This document shows positions 1 to 5,291 of a stretch of 5,494 nucleotides of DNA, in pieces. Made by a program: the position numbers and the translations under genes. The stretch spans positions 1 to 5,494 of the forward strand of contig DUSG01000203.1 in NCBI GenBank assembly GCA_012842725.1, in the 5' to 3' direction. This DNA comes from Clostridiales bacterium (GTDB taxonomy: Bacteria > Bacillota > Clostridia > Lutisporales > Lutisporaceae). The number at the start of each line of letters is the position of its first letter. Within the stretch, counting starts at the first letter, position 1. Below the pieces are notes generated by a model. The model was not told where the DNA came from and made no database searches. It worked only from the letters and a program-made list of their open reading frames with translations.

Positions 1-339
1 GAGACTGTGCAGTCTATAAAAAAGGTTATTGTAAAAAATAAAGGTAAAAGGTGCATGTTAGGAGTTTCAAAGTTTGGCTATGGCATTATAAAAGAATGTT
101 TCAAAAATGAAGATGTAGCTATAGAAGTTATAGAAAACAATTATTTTGGTGGAAACATTGGATGCAGTGGTCTGCTGGTATTAGAAGATGTAAAACAGAA
201 ACTCAAAGAAAAAGATTATAAATATGATGTTATAATACTTCCTGCCGTCATGTTTGACAGCAAGGGAAGAGACCTTACAGGCAAGCATTATAAGGACTTA
301 GAGGAAGAACATGGTGTAAACATACATATAATTGAATAA
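1..339 (+). CDS. C-terminal part of a DUF512-type (radical SAM/PDZ-associated) protein, 5' end outside window
   Basis: The reading frame is open from the first base (GAG ACT GTG CAG...), so the GTG at 7 is probably an internal codon and not the start. No ribosome binding site can be seen in the 6 nt before it. The visible ~110 residues look like the end of the DUF512 domain. After a beta-strand/helix start (CMLGVSKFGYGI) comes an N-N-Y-F-G-G motif (residues 44-49 counted from the GTG), then a S-G-L-L segment (54-57) followed by an acidic/basic helix, then a V-I-I-L-P strand and a D-L-T-G turn near the end. In the family this domain sits behind a PDZ-like and a radical-SAM-like part in proteins of roughly 430-450 residues, and the function is not established. 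The assignment rests on motif resemblance only. A stand-alone short DUF512 protein remains possible. The gene is followed by its own terminator, so it is not co-transcribed with the downstream dehydrogenase. Confidence 0.65.
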   Translation, partial: ETVQSIKKVIVKNKGKRCMLGVSKFGYGIIKECFKNEDVAIEVIENNYFGGNIGCSGLLVLEDVKQKLKEKDYKYDVIILPAVMFDSKGRDLTGKHYKDLEEEHGVNIHIIE

Positions 340-363
340 AAATACACATTCTAAAAATGAAAG

Positions 364-414
364 AAAAAGCTGCATACCTATTAAATTAATGAAGAAAGTA
401 TTGCAGCTTTTTTT
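364..414 (+). terminator. Rho-independent terminator of the DUF512-type gene
   Basis: AAAAAGCTGCA (364-374) pairs with TGCAGCTTTTT (402-412). The stem can extend inward through TAC (375-377)/GTA (398-400) with one bulged T at 401, leaving a ~20-nt loop. The right arm runs into a T tract (408-414). It starts 24 nt after the TAA stop at 337-339. The A-rich left arm gives partial bidirectional character. Confidence 0.85.
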
Positions 415-463
415 ATTTATCTTGCAGTGTTACTTGCAATTTACATAAATATTAAGATTTTTG

Positions 464-493
464 TTGACGGCCATAACTTATATTTTGTATAAT
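464..493 (+). promoter_or_regulatory. Sigma-A-type promoter of the icd-gntR unit
   Basis: TTGACG (464-469) and TATAAT (488-493) are separated by 18 nt, close to the consensus of the housekeeping sigma factor. Transcription would start near 500, giving a ~33-nt leader before the ATG at 534. Just upstream, CTTGCA occurs twice (421-426 and 433-438), 12 bp apart; its meaning is unknown. The promoter lies after the preceding terminator, which supports an independent transcription unit. Confidence 0.75.
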
Positions 494-502
494 TGTATAC
501 AA
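493..502 (+). promoter_or_regulatory. Probable GntR-family operator, perfect palindrome TTGTATACAA
   Basis: The 10-bp perfect palindrome shares its first T with the last base of the -10 box and covers the expected transcription start. FadR/FCD-type GntR regulators typically recognise palindromes with a GTAC or GTATAC core flanked by T and A, and such a regulator is encoded as the second gene of the same unit. The octamer TATACAAA is also repeated in tandem (496-503 and 504-511), so a second, weaker half-site adjoins the palindrome. Binding here would block RNA polymerase. That this regulator binds here is inferred. Confidence 0.55.
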
Positions 503-533
503 ATATACAAATTTACTTTTGGGAGGTCATTAT

Positions 534-1529
534 ATGTATAAGGCTACTTTGATACCCGGTGATGGGATAGGTCCTGAAGTCATAAGGGCTGCAACAGAAG
601 TTATTGAAGCAGCGGGAGTTAAAATTTCTTGGGAAGAGAAGCTGATAGGACAAAGCGCCATGGCAAAATATAATAATCCTTTACCTGAAGATACTGTCAG
701 TTCTATTGAAACTAACAGAATAGCTTTGAAGGGACCCAGCACCACTGAAATAGCTAAAGGTTTCAGAAGTGCCAACATAAGCCTGAGACAGAGACTGAAT
801 CTCTATGCTAATATTAGACCTATTAAAACCATAGAAGGTGTTAATACAAAATACAAAGACATAGATTTGGTAATCTTCAGAGAAAATACAGAGGACTTAT
901 ATATGGGTATAGAACACATGGTAGGAAAGGATGCTGCGGAATCAATAAAGCTTATAACAAGGGATGCATCTGAAAGAATAGCTTCTATGGCATTTAATTA
1001 TGCCTTAAGGGAAAAAAGAAGAAAGGTCACCTGCGGGCATAAGGCAAACGTAATGAAACTTAGTGACGGATTGTTTTTATCCAGTGTGAGAAGTATAGCA
1101 AGCAAATATCCGGATATAGAATATCAAGAAATGATTATTGAGAATCTTTTCATGAAAATGGTAATGAATCCCGAAGAATTTGATGTCATAGTATTGCCAA
1201 ATCTTTATGGAGATTTGCTTTCTGAGATGTGCGCAGGATTGGTAGGTGGACTTGGCTTGGTGCCCGGTGTTAATATAGGAGTAGAAGCAGCCGTATTTGA
1301 ACCTACCCATGGAACTGCGCCTGATTTGGCGGGAAAAGGCATAGCGAACCCAACAGCTGCAATATTATGTGGAGTAATGCTTCTGAATCATATAGGAGAA
1401 AAAGAAGCTGCCGACAGGATTTATAATAGTGTGAAACGCGTCATAAGAGAAGGAAAATATGTAACCAGAGATTTGGGAGGTTCATATTCCACCATGGATA
1501 TGACTAAGGCTGTGATAGATAATCTTTAG
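534..1529 (+). CDS. icd: NAD-type isocitrate dehydrogenase (isocitrate/isopropylmalate dehydrogenase family), with altered metal site
   Basis: Predicted cytosolic enzyme oxidising isocitrate to 2-oxoglutarate and CO2. The ATG at 534 is chosen because GGGAGGT (521-527) sits 6 nt upstream; the in-frame TTG at 519 lies over that site. The 331 residues are the usual length for the short NAD-type enzyme. Visible are the N-terminal IPGDGIGPE (residues 7-15), the substrate loop with S79, N81 and R85, R95 (NIRP), R116 in the RENTEDLY motif with catalytic Y123, catalytic K170 (HKAN), NLYGD (223-227), and HGTAPD (259-264). D264, where NADP enzymes such as that of E. coli have Lys, points to NAD+. Two positions that are normally metal-binding Asp are Glu: E203 (in IIEN, usually xVDN/LDT) and E231 (GDLLSE, usually GDILSD); D227 remains. 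Isopropylmalate or another 3-hydroxyacid is less likely, because the RENTE(D)LY, HKAN-MK and IENPT-like blocks read as isocitrate type, but substrate is unproven. No citrate synthase or aconitase gene adjoins it here. Confidence 0.85.
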   Translation: MYKATLIPGDGIGPEVIRAATEVIEAAGVKISWEEKLIGQSAMAKYNNPLPEDTVSSIETNRIALKGPSTTEIAKGFRSANISLRQRLNLYANIRPIKTIEGVNTKYKDIDLVIFRENTEDLYMGIEHMVGKDAAESIKLITRDASERIASMAFNYALREKRRKVTCGHKANVMKLSDGLFLSSVRSIASKYPDIEYQEMIIENLFMKMVMNPEEFDVIVLPNLYGDLLSEMCAGLVGGLGLVPGVNIGVEAAVFEPTHGTAPDLAGKGIANPTAAILCGVMLLNHIGEKEAADRIYNSVKRVIREGKYVTRDLGGSYSTMDMTKAVIDNL

Positions 1530-1540
1530 AAGGTGATGAG

Positions 1541-2176
1541 ATGGAATACTTCACTAGAAACCAGATATATGAAAAATTAAGGCAGGACATACTGGATGAG
1601 AAATATGAAAGAGGACAAAGCCTGGTGGAACAAAAACTGGCAAAGGAATTTGGGGTCAGTAGAACTCCCATCAGGGAAGTATTGCGACAATTGGAGCTGG
1701 ATGGTCTGGTGGAGAGCATTCCTAACAGAGGTGTATTTGTTGTAGGCATTACCAAAGAAGACATAAATCATATATATGCAATAAGGGAAAGAATGGAAGG
1801 CTTGGCCGCTTTATGGGCAGCAGAAAAAATTTCTTCTGATGAATTAAAGCAGCTGGAGGAAATATACAGCCTCATGGAATTTTATACGGAGAAGGGAGAC
1901 GCTGATCAGGTAGCAAAGCTTAATACCCAGTTTCATGAGGTCATATTCACTGCAGCCAGCAGCAAATATCTAAAAATTATATTAAAAAATCTTCAGGTAT
2001 ATATACAATGGGCCAGACATTCTTCCCTAAAGGTTCCCGGACGATTGCAAGCTGCTTTAGAGGAACATAAAGCAATATTGGAAGCTTTTAAGAATAGGGA
2101 CGGGGCATTGGCCGAGAAACTGATAATGGAACATGTGAACAATTCAAGAAAGAATTTAGAGAAGACGAAAAAATAG
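1541..2176 (+). CDS. GntR-family transcriptional regulator, FadR subfamily with FCD ligand domain
   Basis: DNA-binding regulator of 211 residues. The N-terminal winged helix-turn-helix spans about residues 5-70, with the recognition region LAKEFGVSRTPIREVLRQL (33-51) followed by the NRGVFV wing (62-67). The all-helical FCD domain follows from about 75 to 205. Its typical metal-binding set is visible: N128 (Asp or Asn in the family), H132 in QFHEVI, H176 in EEHKAI and H198 in MEHV. Members usually sense small carboxylates bound at this metal. The start ATG has AAGGTG (1530-1535) 5 nt upstream and lies 11 nt after the icd stop, so both genes are almost certainly one transcript. This predicts that the protein controls icd, and itself, through the palindrome at 493-502, with a tri- or dicarboxylate such as citrate, isocitrate or 2-oxoglutarate as the likely but unproven effector. 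Its last codons (AAA AAA TAG) double as the T tract of the opposite gene's terminator. Confidence 0.9.
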   Translation: MEYFTRNQIYEKLRQDILDEKYERGQSLVEQKLAKEFGVSRTPIREVLRQLELDGLVESIPNRGVFVVGITKEDINHIYAIRERMEGLAALWAAEKISSDELKQLEEIYSLMEFYTEKGDADQVAKLNTQFHEVIFTAASSKYLKIILKNLQVYIQWARHSSLKVPGRLQAALEEHKAILEAFKNRDGALAEKLIMEHVNNSRKNLEKTKK

Positions 2177-2197
2177 GCCTCCTATTGCAGGGAGGCC
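2167..2197 (-). terminator. Terminator of the ABC-F gene, embedded in the 3' ends of both convergent genes
   Basis: Read on the - strand, GGCCTCC (2197-2191) pairs with GGAGGCC (2182-2176) across a short loop that can tighten to 6 nt by one G-U pair, followed by TATTTTTTC (2175-2167). The first arm lies in the codons for W632-A-S, and the second arm begins with the G of the TAG stop. The T tract is the complement of the final gntR codons. On the + strand the same hairpin has no T tract, but GACGAA (2164-2169) and TTCGTC (2200-2205) could extend it, so it may also help end gntR transcripts. No other terminator for gntR is seen. Confidence 0.8.
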
Positions 2198-4092
2198 CAT
2201 TCGTCGTACAATTCATCTATTTTGCGCTGTAATGCTTCCTTTTCCTGGTTTAACTCATAACATTTTATATGGTCTGTGTAAATATCAGGTTGTTCCATAA
2301 GAGAATCTATTTCTTTTATTCTTTTTTCTGCTTCTTCAATTTCCGTTTCTATGCTTTCCAATCTTTTTTGCTGCTTTCTTTCCTTTGCCCTTTCTTCTTT
2401 TAGTTTTAGCCACTCATTTTTCATGCTGTCAGTATCTTTTGTCTTTCCTTTGTTATCATCTGTAAAATTCCTGAACAAATCTCTTTTTTTGAGATAGAAA
2501 TCATATCCTCCATGATACACATTTAACCCTTCAGGAGTAAGTTCTATCACCTTATTTGCCACTTTATTGATGAAATACCTGTCGTGAGAAACGAAAAGAA
2601 CAGTACCGGTATAGTTACATAAGGCTTCTTCAAGCACTTCCTTTGATGCCATGTCAAGATGGTTTGTAGGCTCGTCTAGAAGGAGAAAGTTGGATTTTGA
2701 AAGCATCAGTTTCAAGAGAGAAATTCTGCTCTTTTCTCCTCCACTCAGCACGGATATTTCCTTGAAGACATCTTCACCTTGGAACAAAAATGCCGCCAGT
2801 GCGTTTCTAATATCAGTCTGATTGAGTTCAGGATAAGCATCCCAGACTTCATCTATTACCATTTTGTTTATATCCAGGCTTTCCTGTTCCTGTTCATAAT
2901 AGGCAGGAAATACTGATGTTCCATAAGCTATGCTTCCTTCATCAGGTTTCAGTTTTCCGGCAATGATTTTAAGCAAAGTGGTTTTGCCTATGCCATTAGG
3001 ACCTAACAGAGCTATTTTTTCACCTTTTTTTATCTCAAAACTTAGATTTTTGAACAAAGGTCTGTCATAAGACTTGGAAATATTATATAGTTTGATGACA
3101 TCTTTTCCGCTTTTTACTTTCGGTTCAAATTTAAAATGCGCTTTCTTTGGCAAAGCTTCAGGTTTTTCGATTACTTCCATTTTTTCCAACATTTTTTCTC
3201 TGCTTTCAGCCTGCCTAATACTCTTTTCCCTGTTATACTGTCTGTATCTGGCTATGATGGCCTTTTGTCTTTCAATTTCTTTTTGCTGGTTTTCATATTC
3301 CTTCATCTGCTGTTCTCTAAGTTCTTTCTTCTTAGCAACATAGTAAGTGTAATTACCTTCATATTCAGTAAGTTTTCCGTTTTCTATTTCAAAGGTTCTG
3401 TTGGTGACGGCATCCAGCAGATATCTATCGTGGGATATGATCATCAAAGCACCTTTATAATCCTTTAGAAATCCTTCCAACCATTCTACCGCTTCTATAT
3501 CCAGATAATTTGTAGGTTCGTCCAGAAGCAGCAAATCGCTTTTTTCTAATAATACTTTTGCTAATGCAATTCGTGTTTTCTGACCGCCGCTGAATTGAGA
3601 AATCTTTTTATCGTAATCCTGAGGTGAGAATCCAAGTCCTTTTAATACCCCGCGGATTTTGCTTTCATAAGCGAAGCCTTCATTGTTTTCATATTCCTGC
3701 TGTAATTTTGAGTAGGTCATCATCAGGGAATTTATCCTGTCTTTTTCTCTTTCGGTGTTTAAACTGCTTATCTCTTTTTCCAGTTCCTTCATTCTTTTTT
3801 CTATTTCTCTTAGATTGCTAAAAGCCATTAACATTTCATCCCACAAAGCTCTATCCGCACTGAATTCAAGAAATTGAGACATATATCCTATATTTATGTT
3901 TTTGCCGATATATAATTCGCCTTTGTCTTTATCTTCTACACCTGCTATTATCTTAAACAAAGTGGATTTACCGGCTCCATTGACACCTACTACTCCCACT
4001 TTATCTTTTTCCTGCAGAGAGAAGGAAGCATCTTTTATGATTATATCTGCGCCATAGGATTTCTGTATTTCTTTTGCTGATAAAATAACCAT
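2182..4092 (-). CDS. ydiF: ABC-F family ATPase, YdiF-like ribosome-associated protein
   Basis: Soluble twin-ATPase protein of 636 residues with no membrane segments. ABC-F proteins bind the ribosomal E site and act in translation or, in some branches, antibiotic resistance; YdiF itself has no settled role. Domain 1 has Walker A GVNGAGKST (36-44), signature SGGQ (168-171), Walker B ending in D191-E192 and switch H221. A long charged linker (about 240-325), corresponding to the P-site tRNA interaction motif, follows. Domain 2 has Walker A GPNGIGKTT (364-372), signature SGGE (450-453), Walker B ending in D473-E474 and H503. A coiled-coil tail (about 555-632) ends in a DIYTDH...EWASLQ pattern, as in B. 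subtilis YdiF as I recall it (~640 residues). Both catalytic glutamates are intact. The ATG at 4092 follows AGGAGGT (4103-4097) at 4 nt. Neighbourhood with rex is also seen in Bacillus (ydiF near ydiH/rex), which favours the YdiF branch over a resistance determinant. Confidence 0.88.
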   Translation of the reverse strand: MVILSAKEIQKSYGADIIIKDASFSLQEKDKVGVVGVNGAGKSTLFKIIAGVEDKDKGELYIGKNINIGYMSQFLEFSADRALWDEMLMAFSNLREIEKRMKELEKEISSLNTEREKDRINSLMMTYSKLQQEYENNEGFAYESKIRGVLKGLGFSPQDYDKKISQFSGGQKTRIALAKVLLEKSDLLLLDEPTNYLDIEAVEWLEGFLKDYKGALMIISHDRYLLDAVTNRTFEIENGKLTEYEGNYTYYVAKKKELREQQMKEYENQQKEIERQKAIIARYRQYNREKSIRQAESREKMLEKMEVIEKPEALPKKAHFKFEPKVKSGKDVIKLYNISKSYDRPLFKNLSFEIKKGEKIALLGPNGIGKTTLLKIIAGKLKPDEGSIAYGTSVFPAYYEQEQESLDINKMVIDEVWDAYPELNQTDIRNALAAFLFQGEDVFKEISVLSGGEKSRISLLKLMLSKSNFLLLDEPTNHLDMASKEVLEEALCNYTGTVLFVSHDRYFINKVANKVIELTPEGLNVYHGGYDFYLKKRDLFRNFTDDNKGKTKDTDSMKNEWLKLKEERAKERKQQKRLESIETEIEEAEKRIKEIDSLMEQPDIYTDHIKCYELNQEKEALQRKIDELYDEWASLQ

Positions 4093-4162
4093 TTTTACCT
4101 CCTATAAGGCTTATATGAATACTATAGTCAATTTTAGCAGAAAATTATAAAGATATAAATAT

Positions 4163-4209
4163 TACAAAAAAAATAGTTTCTGTACAAAAAATATACTTTG
4201 CTTACAAAA
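4163..4209 (+). repeat. Three TACAAAA elements at exact 20-bp intervals in the ydiF-rex divergent region
   Basis: TACAAAA occurs at 4163-4169, 4183-4189 and 4203-4209, each start 20 bp from the last. The A runs behind them (8, 6 and 4 A) are therefore roughly phased with two helical turns and end about 17 bp upstream of the rex -35 box. This could be a curved or UP-type upstream activating stretch, or a set of binding sites; the base composition is very AT-rich, so chance is possible. The rest of the 4093-4323 interval holds the ydiF ribosome binding site and the rex promoter. Confidence 0.4.
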
Positions 4210-4225
4210 TATTTTAGTTGAATAA

Positions 4226-4262
4226 TTGACTTTTAAAATGACTTATAATAAAATATTAACAA
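4226..4262 (+). promoter_or_regulatory. Candidate rex promoter with adjoining Rex-like half-site
   Basis: TTGACT (4226-4231) and TAAAAT (4249-4254) are 17 nt apart. One base after the -10 box lies TTAACAA (4256-4262), which equals the right half of the clostridial Rex operator pattern TTGTTAA-N4-TTAACAA. The left half (ATAATAA at 4245-4251) matches poorly. Rex genes are often self-controlled, so this is a plausible but weak operator. The promoter also contains an imperfect 12-bp tandem duplication, TGACTTTTAAAA (4227-4238) and TGACTTATAATA (4239-4250), 10 of 12 identical. Confidence 0.5.
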
Positions 4263-4323
4263 ATTTATATAACAAGTTTTAATATTGTTTATTCTCTATA
4301 TCCTTTTGAATGGGAGTGATGTT

Positions 4324-4980
4324 GTGGAAAGGTTTAGCAGTATATCAATGGCGGTTGTCAGAAGATTACCAAAGTATCATAGATATCTTGGGGAATTGAA
4401 GAAGAATGAGGTTAAGAGGGTATCTTCTCAAGAGTTAAGTAGAATTACAGGTTTTACCGCTTCTCAGATCAGACAGGATTTAAACTGTTTTGGCGGATTT
4501 GGTCAACAAGGCTATGGTTATAATGTGGATGACCTGTATCAAAATATCAGCAGCATATTAGGTCTTGATAGGATTTATAAAACTGTTATCATAGGTGCCG
4601 GTAATCTTGGTCAGGCCATTGCTAATTATAGTTTCTTTGCAAAGAGTGGTTTCGTACCTCAGGCTTTGTTCGATATAAATCCTAAACTTATTGGGTTAAA
4701 GATAAACGATATTGAAGTACGGGATGTAGAAGAGCTGGAGAGCTTTGTAAGAGATAATGGAATAGATATAGGAATCATATGTACTCCCAAGAGCCAGTGT
4801 CAAAAGGTGGCAGAAACTCTGGCAAGGGCTGGGATAAAGGCTATTTGGAATTTTGCGCCTTCTGATATAAATGTTCCTGACGATATAGTAGTTGAGAATG
4901 TTCATTTAAGCGAAAGTTTGTTTACAATATCGTATTTGTTGAAAGAAAGAGAAGAGGTTTTAAAAGCTAAAAAGCTATAA
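4324..4980 (+). CDS. rex: Redox-sensing transcriptional repressor Rex
   Basis: Homodimeric cytosolic repressor that binds DNA when NADH/NAD+ is low and lets go when NADH binds, controlling fermentation and other NADH-linked genes. GTG at 4324 is chosen as start because GGAG (4313-4316, within GGGAGTGAT) is 7 nt upstream and the product then has 218 residues, the usual size. An in-frame TTG at 4285 would add an atypical hydrophobic leader and has no ribosome binding site. Residues 1-70 form the winged helix, with the family hallmarks ISMAVVRRLPKYHRYL (7-22), the recognition region SQIRQDL (47-53) and FGGFGQQGYGYNV (56-68). The Rossmann domain has GAGNLGQA (91-98), the strand-end D117 after ALF that contacts the adenosine ribose in the family, and the NFAP segment (177-180). 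A C-terminal helix (about 197-214) mediates domain swapping in known structures. It is a single-gene unit, divergent from ydiF and closed by its own terminator. Confidence 0.97.
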   Translation: MERFSSISMAVVRRLPKYHRYLGELKKNEVKRVSSQELSRITGFTASQIRQDLNCFGGFGQQGYGYNVDDLYQNISSILGLDRIYKTVIIGAGNLGQAIANYSFFAKSGFVPQALFDINPKLIGLKINDIEVRDVEELESFVRDNGIDIGIICTPKSQCQKVAETLARAGIKAIWNFAPSDINVPDDIVVENVHLSESLFTISYLLKEREEVLKAKKL

Positions 4981-4995
4981 TATTTCTGATAAATC

Positions 4996-5044
4996 GATAA
5001 ACTCTTGACATAGTATAATACTTTGTCAAGAGTTTATCTTTTTT
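4996..5044 (+). terminator. Strong rho-independent terminator of rex
   Basis: GATAAACTCTTGACA (4996-5010) and TGTCAAGAGTTTATC (5024-5038) form a perfect 15-bp stem. Inside the loop, AGTAT (5012-5016) and ATACT (5018-5022) continue the symmetry after a T-T mismatch, so 43 nt are almost fully palindromic. TTTTTT-rich sequence (5039-5044) follows. It begins 15 nt after the rex stop. Confidence 0.95.
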
Positions 5045-5145
5045 GTTTTGCAGATTAAATTAGAGAAATTATTATAAAGAAAGTCGAAATAAAGTAATTT
5101 GATAAAAAATAAACATATTCAATTATATATTTTTAGTTGGAAATA

Positions 5146-5160
5146 TGCTAAAATTAACAA
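5146..5160 (+). promoter_or_regulatory. Candidate extended -10 promoter for the decarboxylase gene, with Rex-like half-site
   Basis: TGCTAAAAT (5146-5154) has the TGn extension of a -10 box; there is no convincing -35 box 16-18 nt upstream. It would give a ~130-nt leader. TTAACAA (5154-5160) overlaps the last base of the box and repeats the arrangement seen in front of rex (TAAAAT then TTAACAA). The left half of a Rex site is not recognisable. Low confidence because of the AT-rich background. Confidence 0.3.
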
Positions 5161-5199
5161 GAAGGAAATCTTGCATATTTAAAAAAATATGAAGGAAAT
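5158..5199 (+). repeat. GAAGGAAAT direct repeat framing two small hairpins in the leader
   Basis: GAAGGAAAT occurs at 5161-5169 and 5191-5199, 30 bp apart. CAAGA (5158-5162) can pair with TCTTG (5169-5173), holding AGGAAA in the loop, and CATATTT (5174-5180) pairs with AAATATG (5185-5191) across AAAA. The stems are short and AT-rich, so stability is doubtful. No known riboswitch class is recognised. Confidence 0.35.
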
Positions 5200-5220
5200 T
5201 ATTCAAAAAAACAAATAAGT

Positions 5221-5266
5221 ATTACAAAATTTTTGTAATCACAATTAAGACCAATTTGCAATCACA
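5221..5266 (+). promoter_or_regulatory. 19-nt palindrome followed by a 12-nt direct repeat upstream of the decarboxylase start
   Basis: ATTACAAAA (5221-5229) and TTTTGTAAT (5231-5239) form a perfect inverted repeat around a single T. Its right arm overlaps the first copy of a direct repeat, TTTGTAATCACA (5232-5243) and TTTGCAATCACA (5255-5266), 11 of 12 identical and 23 bp apart. The second copy ends 9 nt before the ribosome binding site AAAGGAG (5276-5282). This looks like a binding site for a dimeric regulator with an added half-site, or a translation-control element. No T tract follows, so it is not a terminator. Confidence 0.5.
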
Positions 5267-5291
5267 TTTAGACTTAAAGGAGATGCATTAA

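Larger units (their letters stand above)
5045..5291 (+). other. Long AT-rich non-coding region upstream of the decarboxylase gene
   Basis: Together with the rex terminator, 4981-5291 is a 311-nt stretch without a credible gene. 5045-5140 shows nothing specific beyond AT-richness. From 5140 onwards it holds a candidate extended -10 box, two small hairpins framed by a GAAGGAAAT repeat, a 19-nt palindrome and a 12-nt direct repeat, listed separately. No small reading frame with a ribosome binding site was found other than the decarboxylase start. Confidence 0.7.

Noticed and set aside
519..533. TTG at 519 as start of the isocitrate dehydrogenase
   Set aside because: It overlaps the ribosome binding site GGGAGGT (521-527), and the ATG at 534 begins the conserved YKATLIPGDGIG segment.
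530..1310. Open frames on the - strand opposite icd
   Set aside because: They lie fully inside a conserved coding gene, have no ribosome binding sites and give no recognisable protein.
3074..3821. Open frames on the + strand inside ydiF
   Set aside because: Phe/Leu/Ser-rich products are typical antisense shadows of a Lys/Glu-rich coiled-coil gene.
2182..4092. ABC-F gene as an antibiotic resistance determinant or an exporter
   Set aside because: There are no membrane segments, and length, tail pattern and rex neighbourhood fit the housekeeping YdiF branch.
4126..4149. Promoter of ydiF on the - strand
   Set aside because: TATAAT (4149-4144, - strand) has no -35 box at proper distance, and TTGACT (4131-4126, - strand) would place its -10 over the ribosome binding site. 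No firm choice can be made.
4285..4323. TTG at 4285 as start of rex
   Set aside because: No ribosome binding site precedes it and the extra 13 residues are unlike Rex; GTG at 4324 has GGAG at good spacing.
5005..5019. TTGACA and TATAAT within the rex terminator hairpin
   Set aside because: They are only 3 nt apart, far too close to act as a promoter; they are part of the palindrome.
5137..5150. Sigma-54 promoter resemblance (TTGGAAATATGCTA)
   Set aside because: The GG and GC pairs are 6 nt apart instead of the 10 nt needed for -24/-12 elements.
5145..5192. Short frame of 15 codons beginning at ATG 5145
   Set aside because: No ribosome binding site, no conserved feature, and it lies over the candidate -10 box.
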